This document shows, one piece after another, positions 56,947 through 64,000 of a stretch of DNA of 64,000 bases (position 1 is the stretch's first letter; the number at the start of each line of letters is the position of its first letter). The stretch is from Dermatophagoides farinae. Its lineage: Eukaryota > Arthropoda > Arachnida > Sarcoptiformes > Pyroglyphidae. The stretch spans positions 124,001 to 188,000 of the forward strand of contig NW_027461523.1 of NCBI RefSeq assembly GCF_024713945.1, read 5' to 3'. Both the position numbers and the translations under genes were made by a program. The notes below the pieces were generated by a model. That model saw only the letters and a program-made list of their open reading frames with translations. It ran no database searches and was not told where the DNA came from.

Positions 56947-59900
56947 ATGATGTCTATTAATATCAAAGCGTTTGTTTCAAAGGATTATGAAGGCGATGTA
57001 CAAAAAAAACTGACTTACGTTGATTTCACCCCGTTTGACTGCAAATTTGTTCATTCGAAAACGAAAGCAAACTACAAGCTAAAGTGGTTTGCGTCTGAAA
57101 TTTTGGAATTGCAGGAACGATATGTCAGCGACGACCTATTAGTAAAATTGCACGATCAACTTAAAACATGTGTAGCCAGGGCGGAAAAGATGGCGGGTTA
57201 CGCGCAAGAGTTTGAAGAGATGATTAACACGGACATTCTGGAGGAAGCAGTCGATACGGTAAAAACCAAAGTATCGTTCAAAGAAGATTTAACTGAAACG
57301 ATTGAAATTGAATCGAGTGCACCGAGCGACGAAAACAAGCTCACTACCAACTCTCATGTGATCGACGAAGAAGCTGGCTGTAAACAGGATGCATCGACAG
57401 AGGCGTTTGATATTGAAAGTAAACCTGAAATGCCTGATACTTTAGCTGCTACAAAAAATACGATTAACAACTATATCTCTCCTCAATCACAATCGTTTGA
57501 TCACACGGTCACCACTGTAAAAAATTCGTCTGCTCCTGTTAAACTTGACACAGGAAATAATTTGACAGATTCTTCTGGGCTTGATGCATCGATCAGCCCG
57601 CCGAACACGGCTGGTAATTCATCGAGTTCCGGCAATCTTAATACTGCGCCGATGTTACAGGACCTTATTAAGAATTTCCAAGTCGTTCTAGATGAACAAT
57701 TGAAATTTTTAAACAACAAACCAGATAATTCAAACAATTCGACCACTTATAACTATACTAGTAATCCGAATCCACCAATGCCTGCATGTTATTCAATGCA
57801 AAATATCTCACCTTACTACAGTAACCCACCGCAAAATCAAAACAGCGCGGATAACACTTCTAATTACAATAAGGCAATACAATACCAAGTACCAAGAGTT
57901 AATTCTACTAATCAGAGTAATAAAGCGTACGAACCGGTAAACTCGTGTAATATTTTAAATTATAATAGTAATAATCTGCAGAACCGAGTGCTTTCGAATC
58001 TAACTAGTGGCTATCCCACTGTACCCATAGTTCAGCTCGTTACAGAAACCCCGAAACCTTATAGTGTTAAGTCTCAAAATCAGGCAATTCAAGAAACTCT
58101 CATGAATGTTCCTGAGTTTGTACAAAGTATAATGAATCCGAACAATAAGCAGAGTCCAGCACCTCAGCTGATGAATCAGCCTGTTGCAAATGCTATGGTT
58201 TACTCACCCCAACCACAAAACAATTTAATTCAAAACAATGCAATGAACTATCCAAATCAATCGATAAATCAAATAATTCCTAACAACGTTCCAAACTATA
58301 CAAACCAAGTAATGAATCAAAATGTACCGAACAATATGAACTTTTTGGATCAACCACAAAGTTTAAACAATCAGCATAACTTTACTAACCCTCATAACCA
58401 TATAACAAACCCTATGATTCCACCACAATATGCGAATCATGACATTAATAATATTCCTCAAAATCAGGCTGTACAAAATCTTCAAGCTCTTTTTGGGGCT
58501 ATACCGTCTTCCCCGAGTAACAATAACACCGTAAGTGTTAATTCAACGTATCAACAAAATTATTCAGATATTATAAAGAACTGTGACCTAGGACTAATGA
58601 ATCAAGTTCCTTTGAATAACGAAAATTTTAATACAAGGATGAATCCGATTTACCAGAATCAACAACAAGATTTCACTCAGTTCAACACTCAAGGCCAGAC
58701 ATCGAATATTGTTAGTCAAATGTTTCCTGGAGATGTGTTTAACGTTCCTTCAAATCATCCTGTTAATATGACAGAACCCGCTTTTATGGCTCCGGATGCC
58801 AGCCATCTAACACCAGGTCCAAATATAAACTCCTCTTCTGTTGTAACAAAGCAATTGTCGACGCAGTATATGCAAGCACAGTTAGGACTCCAACCACCAC
58901 AGCAGCCACACCACCAATCGCACTTTCAACCACAACAGCAGACACAGTTTCAACCACAACAACACCCTCAATCTCAACCACAACAACAGCCACAGTTTCA
59001 GCTACAACAACACCCTCAATCTCAAGCTGACTATTCTCGTCAACAACAAGCTCAACCAGATATCCTATCTTACGAGCAAACACAACCGGATTACAAACCT
59101 ACTGAAGAATCCCAGTTACCATCACTATTCCAGCAGCAAACTCAACCTGATATTCTACGTCAAGAGCAAGCACAGCCAGATTATACACCTACAGGGGAAT
59201 CTCCGTCACCATCTCAATTCCAACAGCAAACTCAACCAGATATTCTACCTCAAGAGCAAACTCAACCGGATTATACACCTACAGGAGAATCCCAGTTACC
59301 ATCTCAATTCCAACAGCCAGCTCAACTAGATATCCTATCCCGTGACCAAACACAACCGGATTACAAACCTACAGAAGAATCCCAGTCACAATTTCAACCC
59401 CAGCAGCAAGCTCAACCAGATATTCTACCTCAAGAGAAAACTCAACCGGATTATACACCTACAGGGGAATCTCAGTTATCATCTCAATTCCAACAGCCAG
59501 CCCAACCAGATATTCTACCTCAAGAGCAAACTCAACCTGATTACAAACCTACAGAGGAATCCCAGTTACCATCTCAATTTCAGCAACAAGCTCAACTAGA
59601 TATCCCATCCCATGAGCAAACGCAACCGGATTATACACCTACAGAGCAATCTCAGTTACCATCTCAACCTCGACAGCAAGCTCAACAGGAATCATATTAT
59701 GAACATATGTCTCAACAAGTATCACGTCCAGAAGATGAATCCAAGCACAAGCATTTGCAAAACCAGTCCGATTATCTAGACCAACTATTAGGCTCACAGC
59801 CTGAGCTGAAATGCCAACATCAATCGCCACCGCGAAAACCGTTATTATCACCACATCAAGCTAGACGAAGGTCTATAAAAACTAATGTAAATTTTGACGA

Positions 59901-60879
59901 TTCATACGACACCGAACCCACTGAATCATATTGTCAATGTTTCGCAAGAACTGCATTACCAACTAAACGCAAATCCATTGTTTTAAGTGAAGCAACCAAA
60001 ACGACACTTATTAATACTGTATTACTAAGAGCAATAATCAAGGACCTCAACTTCAAAAAACATAGTCGGTTTTACATAGTAGCTAAGCAGTTAGATGTCA
60101 TTACTAATAGTCAGAACAGACTAAAAAACTTATTCATTGATATACTGAATAAAAAACCCATAAAGTTCGATAGCATTTTTAGAGAAATTAAAATACTGTA
60201 TAACTTTGTGCATACCGGTCATTTAGAGTTGGTAGCTCACAAGTTAAATCTTTCTTCATTCGCAGATAGGCTGACTAAATTTTGTAAAGCAGCAGACATT
60301 CCCAATGTTAACCTTGAAACGTTCTTCATCGTAGACAAATTAGTTCATGTGGTTTTAGCAGTTTCTAGGGGAAAAACACTAGAATACAGTACATTTGAAG
60401 TTTTTTGGGTTTTAGGTCATATTTTAAATAGACTTGTAGACAAAGGTTTCATATCAGAATACATAAATTTTTTGCAGTTTGAACTGGGCAGTTTGAACCC
60501 ATTGGTATCTGGAGTTGAAAATCCAAAAACTAATACGCACTGGGAGGATTCTGGCGTATACATTCTTGCTTTATATGCAATACTTTGTATATTGAAAAAA
60601 CGAACACAAATGCTATATAAATTCTTAGCTAGGTTGTTAAATCTTACACATTTCGTTTCGCATCAAGCAATTTCTAATAGAGCCATAGCTTTAGTCGCCA
60701 CTATTGTTGTTCCATATTTACGGCTTATTACTAAATCTACAAGATTTAGTTTGGCCTATGTATTTAACGAGCAAGAACTTGAGCTATTTGGCTTACAATT
60801 TTTATTGTTTAAAGAACTCAATATACAGGAGGTTTACCCGTATCTAGACATTACTCGATACAATATCAACTTTCTATAA
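56947..60879 (+). CDS. Large Gln/Asn/Pro-rich protein with seven 30-residue repeats
   Basis: 1310 residues from the ATG at 56947. The N-terminal 110 residues look folded. A long Asn/Gln/Pro/Ser-rich region follows (about 200-700), then Q-P clusters, and seven nearly perfect 30-residue repeats at nt 59047-59676, with core QPDIL-x3-Q-x-QPDYxPTxES and SQFQQ. From about residue 1010 the sequence becomes a normal helical domain of about 300 residues (LLRAIIKDLNFKKHSRFYIVAKQ...VDKLVHVVLAVSRG...YPYLDITRYNINFL). I recognise neither folded end. Q/N-rich scaffolds of this type occur in P-bodies and transcription complexes, so an RNA or transcription scaffold is one possible guess. Another ATG three bases downstream is equally good. 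Confidence 0.75.
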   Translation: MMSINIKAFVSKDYEGDVQKKLTYVDFTPFDCKFVHSKTKANYKLKWFASEILELQERYVSDDLLVKLHDQLKTCVARAEKMAGYAQEFEEMINTDILEEAVDTVKTKVSFKEDLTETIEIESSAPSDENKLTTNSHVIDEEAGCKQDASTEAFDIESKPEMPDTLAATKNTINNYISPQSQSFDHTVTTVKNSSAPVKLDTGNNLTDSSGLDASISPPNTAGNSSSSGNLNTAPMLQDLIKNFQVVLDEQLKFLNNKPDNSNNSTTYNYTSNPNPPMPACYSMQNISPYYSNPPQNQNSADNTSNYNKAIQYQVPRVNSTNQSNKAYEPVNSCNILNYNSNNLQNRVLSNLTSGYPTVPIVQLVTETPKPYSVKSQNQAIQETLMNVPEFVQSIMNPNNKQSPAPQLMNQPVANAMVYSPQPQNNLIQNNAMNYPNQSINQIIPNNVPNYTNQVMNQNVPNNMNFLDQPQSLNNQHNFTNPHNHITNPMIPPQYANHDINNIPQNQAVQNLQALFGAIPSSPSNNNTVSVNSTYQQNYSDIIKNCDLGLMNQVPLNNENFNTRMNPIYQNQQQDFTQFNTQGQTSNIVSQMFPGDVFNVPSNHPVNMTEPAFMAPDASHLTPGPNINSSSVVTKQLSTQYMQAQLGLQPPQQPHHQSHFQPQQQTQFQPQQHPQSQPQQQPQFQLQQHPQSQADYSRQQQAQPDILSYEQTQPDYKPTEESQLPSLFQQQTQPDILRQEQAQPDYTPTGESPSPSQFQQQTQPDILPQEQTQPDYTPTGESQLPSQFQQPAQLDILSRDQTQPDYKPTEESQSQFQPQQQAQPDILPQEKTQPDYTPTGESQLSSQFQQPAQPDILPQEQTQPDYKPTEESQLPSQFQQQAQLDIPSHEQTQPDYTPTEQSQLPSQPRQQAQQESYYEHMSQQVSRPEDESKHKHLQNQSDYLDQLLGSQPELKCQHQSPPRKPLLSPHQARRRSIKTNVNFDDSYDTEPTESYCQCFARTALPTKRKSIVLSEATKTTLINTVLLRAIIKDLNFKKHSRFYIVAKQLDVITNSQNRLKNLFIDILNKKPIKFDSIFREIKILYNFVHTGHLELVAHKLNLSSFADRLTKFCKAADIPNVNLETFFIVDKLVHVVLAVSRGKTLEYSTFEVFWVLGHILNRLVDKGFISEYINFLQFELGSLNPLVSGVENPKTNTHWEDSGVYILALYAILCILKKRTQMLYKFLARLLNLTHFVSHQAISNRAIALVATIVVPYLRLITKSTRFSLAYVFNEQELELFGLQFLLFKELNIQEVYPYLDITRYNINFL
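58921..59040 (+). repeat. Gln/Pro imperfect repeat leading into the tandem array
   Basis: CAA/CAG-rich units coding QPQQQ and QHPQSQ motifs; shorter and less regular than the array that follows. Confidence 0.6.
59047..59676 (+). repeat. Seven tandem 90-bp repeats (30 codons each)
   Basis: Units start at 59047, 59137, 59227, 59317, 59407, 59497 and 59587 in strict 90-bp register. Each codes a block beginning Q/P-A/T-Q-P/L-D-I and containing QPDYxPT. Units differ at scattered codons, including several synonymous sites, so they are not brand-new copies. The reading frame is preserved in all. Confidence 0.85.
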
Positions 60880-60984
60880 TTAAACTTACATAATAACAGT
60901 AAATAAATTAATTCATCTTAATTTTAGATACCGACGTGCGTTTACTGTTCGTCCGAATCATGGTTGTCTGAAATTTTGGTCATA

Positions 60985-62019
60985 TCAGTCGGTTTTATTT
61001 TTTTCAACGCCGTTCTTTTCTTGATCAGTATTTTGTTTTTTTTCTTTTTGCTCTGCTAATTTGTTTTTAGCTGCTTCAATGTTCGAAACAGAACCAGAAT
61101 GCGAAATCGATTTGTTTTTACTAACTCTTAATAATTTCAGCGCATTGTCGATATATTTAACGATTTTGTTTAACTTTAAAATGGTCAATTGGAGGTGTAT
61201 TAAACGTTGTGCATTTTTTTCTTCTTTTTCCAGTTCTGGTAGAGAAGGGATAGCTAATTTATTCAATTTTTCTACACTAGTGTTTTCAGAAATTTCTTCA
61301 TCCGGAACAGTTTTTGAATTTGTTTGATCTGATTTGATATCGTCTTCAGACTTTTTATTTGCCGAACTATTGGGCAATTTAAGTAGTATAGCTTCGGCTT
61401 TACTCTGCATTTCTAATCTTTTTTTAATTTCGTTTTTTAACTGAATATACGAAATTTTTAAGCTATCTATTTTTATGTTAACTTGTTTACGTATTGACAA
61501 TAATATCCCTTCGCGGTTTTCTTTTTGTAAGATGTAGTCTAAATATTCAGTAAAAGCATAAAACGAATTTTCAAGCAACCACTCTATTGTTATTTCAGGA
61601 TCAAGTGGAAAAAATTCGTTTGTAGAAATAAGTTTGAACGCGTAGTTCACCTGAGCCGAGTCAAACGGCTCATATATTGGCATTTCGGGAATGTGTACTA
61701 TTTTAATCGAATAATTTATTTGTTGATTCTCAAATAATTTTTGCGCTGTTTCTAAACCTTGTTTGGTGTCTATGTCAAATTCAGCTTTCTTTGCCAGCTC
61801 TAGTTCCTCCTTCTGTAATCGTTCAGACACAGTTTTTATTTCTTCCATGCTTTCGTTTAAAAGGTCGAGCCCTTGGCCTCCAAGTTTTATTTCGAGTTTT
61901 TTTTCATCCAGCTCTTTGTTTATAGTATCAATATTATTGATCACGTTTGAAGCAGTTTTATAAATGGAAGTCAATTTAATACTAGAAACTAAAGTTAAAA
62001 AAACGAAAACTAAATTCAT
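60985..62019 (-). CDS. Secreted coiled-coil protein of unknown function
   Basis: 344 residues. The first 15 residues, MNLVFVFLTLVSSIK, form a short signal peptide. A charged coiled coil (about 25-95) is followed by a mixed domain (IHIPEMPIYEPF-like, about 105-190), a second helical region and a lysine/glutamate-rich tail. No transmembrane segment occurs after the signal, and there are no cysteines in the body. Such proteins are common in the secretory organelles of apicomplexans (dense granules, rhoptries), but nothing specific identifies it. It is divergent from the HUS1-like gene, with 267 bp of AT-rich sequence between the starts. Confidence 0.65.
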   Translation of the reverse strand: MNLVFVFLTLVSSIKLTSIYKTASNVINNIDTINKELDEKKLEIKLGGQGLDLLNESMEEIKTVSERLQKEELELAKKAEFDIDTKQGLETAQKLFENQQINYSIKIVHIPEMPIYEPFDSAQVNYAFKLISTNEFFPLDPEITIEWLLENSFYAFTEYLDYILQKENREGILLSIRKQVNIKIDSLKISYIQLKNEIKKRLEMQSKAEAILLKLPNSSANKKSEDDIKSDQTNSKTVPDEEISENTSVEKLNKLAIPSLPELEKEEKNAQRLIHLQLTILKLNKIVKYIDNALKLLRVSKNKSISHSGSVSNIEAAKNKLAEQKEKKQNTDQEKNGVEKNKTD

Positions 62020-62251
62020 TTGATCATGTTAAATATTTAAGTGTTTGTCACTGAGCTACAGTAAATAGATTGATTTATTTCTGAAAAATAAACCACTATA
62101 TAAAATTAAATTATTTTATATTTTTTTCTGAAATACTTTGAAAATTAGAATAAATCATTTATTTTAAATATATTCGTTGGTTAAACGACTGCAGTATAAT
62201 TGTGTCAAATTTATGAATTGTTTAGATCACGAATTCAAGTAGTTAATTAAG

Positions 62252-62284
62252 ATGCAAAATATTGATGAGCGTGTTAGGTTGTGA
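62252..62284 (+). promoter_or_regulatory. Upstream ORF before the HUS1-like gene
   Basis: ATG CAA AAT ... TGA, ten codons and a stop, ending two bases before the main ATG at 62287. It could lower translation of the main ORF or restart ribosomes; alternatively translation starts elsewhere. Confidence 0.35.
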
Positions 62285-62286
62285 AA

Positions 62287-63294
62287 ATGATATGTGTTAG
62301 GATAAAACTCAATTATTCAGCGATTATTTTACTGAATCATGTAGTTACTTCGTTACGGTCAAGTTTCGAAGATTTAAAGCCTATTTTACCTAGATTTACG
62401 TCTACGGATACTGAGTTAAACGGAATTATACTGCTTTTCACAAGGCAATATCTATTTATTAGCACTGTATGTTGCAAAAATGCCTCGTCTGTCGTAAGTT
62501 ATAGAGACTCAATGTTTTTTGGTGGAATGGCTATACCTATTTCTTCGATTGCTTTTTCGGAAAAAGAAATACTGATGAATGATAAACAAATAGGGGTATG
62601 GATATGTGCAAAAAAGCTAGCAGACTGTTTTCGCTATCACCTTAAATTTTGTTCAGACATAATATTTTGCATAGATCGAATTGAAGATGACTACAGTATC
62701 GTTCACATGTATTCAACGCAAGTTGTCTCAGGTACCACCAACCCAACGATTCGAACCAGTTTACGCTGCATTGAACTCACTACGAAACAATGTGAAAACG
62801 TTGAATATTCTATCGAGTTTTCGCAGTGTTTAACAATTAATTTTTTTGAACACGCTTTGGTGTTCACGTGGCTACGCTCTTTTTATTCTTGCGACTTAGA
62901 CAATATTGAACTTTCAATATACTTGAACGAAGAAGCTTATACTCAAAATGACGATTTAAAAAATTACGAAACTAATATAGAATTTAGTGCTACGCTCGAA
63001 GATTACTCTACGTCGTCAATTTTGATTTACGAGTGCATTTCACTTTACGATTATGAAATTAAACCAAGATTTAAAGCTTCTGAAAAAAAATATTACTGGA
63101 CTTTTCACATCAAGTATTACACTATGATGGCTTTATTAAGGCTAATAAAAAAATTATCGGGTCATAGAGGCACGAAAAATTCCCCTTGTTCAATAATCCA
63201 CTTAACTAGAAATTTGTTAATTTGTGATATTAAATGTTTAAATTCGCAAAATATTTTCAGAATTTCATTACCCATAATACCGATCTCGGACTAG
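62287..63294 (+). CDS. HUS1-like checkpoint clamp subunit
   Basis: 335 residues from the ATG at 62287. The order of short motifs resembles HUS1 of the 9-1-1 clamp: an N-terminal strand/helix like PCNA-fold proteins, CIELTTKQCENVEYSIEFSQ (HUS1 has IKLTNK...SVEL), NIELSIYLNEE, and at the C-terminus a long helix MALLRLIKKLSGH followed by CSIIHLTRNLLICDI...RISLPIIP, matching the helix plus C-x-IV-x-NKxxHFDLL...YFIP end of HUS1. The clamp signals DNA damage to ATR-type kinases. The match is by motif order, and RAD1 or a divergent PCNA-like protein are alternatives. A ten-codon upstream ORF precedes it. Confidence 0.5.
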   Translation: MICVRIKLNYSAIILLNHVVTSLRSSFEDLKPILPRFTSTDTELNGIILLFTRQYLFISTVCCKNASSVVSYRDSMFFGGMAIPISSIAFSEKEILMNDKQIGVWICAKKLADCFRYHLKFCSDIIFCIDRIEDDYSIVHMYSTQVVSGTTNPTIRTSLRCIELTTKQCENVEYSIEFSQCLTINFFEHALVFTWLRSFYSCDLDNIELSIYLNEEAYTQNDDLKNYETNIEFSATLEDYSTSSILIYECISLYDYEIKPRFKASEKKYYWTFHIKYYTMMALLRLIKKLSGHRGTKNSPCSIIHLTRNLLICDIKCLNSQNIFRISLPIIPISD

Positions 63295-63474
63295 CTAAGT
63301 GCAAACTAATCTGAACGTTGGCCTAACAATGAAATACATTACAACAAACAAATGGATCCTTCCATCATAACTGAATTTATGTTTTGTCGCGCATTTGAGT
63401 TAAAAATATAAATTTTTTTAGTTATTCACTTTATTACGCCTTAATGAAATAGTTAATAAATTTTTAATTAGATT

Positions 63475-64000
63475 ATGGGTTTTAGTAATAATAGCTTACT
63501 AAAAGGCCGTCGCAATAATTATTTCGAAAATCTGAAAATTTTATTATGGAAAAATTACTTATCAACGCACAGAAGAAAGTTTAATCTCATTCTGTTATTT
63601 ACACATACGATTACATGGTTCATCATTGGAAATACTCGTTTTCTTGGAACCAAGGAATACTGGTTCCCAGCGATCACTCAATACATAGATGAGCCTACGA
63701 TCAATTTGGTCATGCCTCCTGACCATAGTACTTATAAGGTTATTTACGTAACTATAAGTAATCCTCCTCTCGATAATTCCTTTGATTTTACCAAAGAGAA
63801 TACTACTACTTTTAATTCAACTCATAGTAGTAAGGGACCTGTTGATTTAACTTTGCTCGATTACGTGCTGAAGTATTACAAATCTGAAATTAACCCTGTC
63901 TACGGAAATTCTTTAATTAGTATCTTGCGCGACACAGCTCAAATGAATGAAGTAATACGTTTAGCAGACGGTGTCATAAATGGTATCAAAGTAAATAAGT
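63475..64000 (+). CDS. ABCA-type transporter, N-terminal part (3' partial)
   Basis: 175 residues are visible from the ATG at 63475 before the window ends. The start NLKILLWKNYLSTHRRKFNLILLF matches the N-terminal LLWKNxxxxxR motif of full-length ABCA/ABC2-type transporters, followed by the first transmembrane segment (LILLFTHTITWFIIG) and a polar extracellular loop, also as in ABCA. The nucleotide-binding domains would lie outside the window. ABCA proteins move lipids across or onto membranes. The call rests on the first 40 residues and the loop layout, so another ABC2-membrane protein is possible. The frame is open to the last base. Confidence 0.55.
   Translation, partial: MGFSNNSLLKGRRNNYFENLKILLWKNYLSTHRRKFNLILLFTHTITWFIIGNTRFLGTKEYWFPAITQYIDEPTINLVMPPDHSTYKVIYVTISNPPLDNSFDFTKENTTTFNSTHSSKGPVDLTLLDYVLKYYKSEINPVYGNSLISILRDTAQMNEVIRLADGVINGIKVNK

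Noticed and set aside
58784-59083. Valine-rich minus-strand ORF opposite the Gln/Pro repeats
   Set aside because: It is the reverse complement of CAA/CCA codons, which gives TTG/TGG-type codons; an artefact of composition.
1-64000. tRNA, rRNA, transposon, CRISPR or phage features
   Set aside because: No cloverleaf, transposase or reverse-transcriptase motif, or spaced repeats were seen by eye; a tRNA or covariance search could still find something small.

Overview
The window is nuclear DNA of a compact, AT-rich unicellular eukaryote, most likely an apicomplexan of the Cryptosporidium/gregarine kind. Four things in the sequence point there: the tail of a cysteine-patterned oocyst-wall-type protein at the left edge, a fused two-domain (beta-alpha) phosphofructokinase, a membrane-anchored NBP35, and mostly intronless genes packed on both strands. 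This placement is inference. An APRT gene, reported missing from the best-known apicomplexans, argues against a close Toxoplasma or Plasmodium relative. I saw no tRNA, rRNA, mobile element, CRISPR array or prokaryotic operon.

Layout. 1-7.1 kb: oocyst-wall-like protein (5' partial), coiled-coil protein, RUVBL1, a secreted-looking unknown, an LSD1-type zinc-finger protein, CCT1. 7.3-16.5 kb: CDK-like kinase, a tiny two-exon protein, a U2AF65-like factor, eIF3j-like, a GYF-like protein, ribosomal eS10, a TM-C2-PH protein, RPB7. 16.6-27.6 kb: APRT, a degenerate ABCG transporter, USP14/UBP6, exosome nuclease DIS3, U1A/U2B'', a WD40 protein, NMD3. 27.7-47.4 kb: VPS8-like, an overlapping EGF-like ORF, a metacaspase homologue, giant VPS13, phosphofructokinase. 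47.6-64 kb: HELQ-like helicase, NBP35, NOC3, a small gene with a reading-frame conflict, La, a DHHC palmitoyltransferase, two unknowns (one with seven 90-bp repeats), a secreted coiled-coil protein, HUS1-like, and the 5' end of an ABCA-type transporter.

Most genes are housekeeping: transcription, splicing, RNA decay, ribosome assembly, translation, protein folding, endosomal and lipid transport, Fe-S assembly, glycolysis and DNA repair. Gene order gives no sign of operons; genes are often convergent with almost no spacing (stop codons abut or overlap at 9.34 and 43.63 kb).

Two genome-level features stand out. First, seven introns can be deduced from conserved frames and splice motifs. They are only 26-35 nt long, most start GTAAG, most end TTAG directly, and they lie mainly near the 5' ends of genes. 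Second, CCT1 reads perfectly on both sides of an in-frame TAA if one T is skipped (+1). A small gene at 53.3-53.7 kb shows the same geometry at TGA, and the VPS8-like stop at 32.32 kb also opens into a +1 frame. This could be recoding or sequence error. Several enzymes also look catalytically broken: a metacaspase without its histidine, an ABCG without Walker motifs, and DIS3 with an eroded PIN site.
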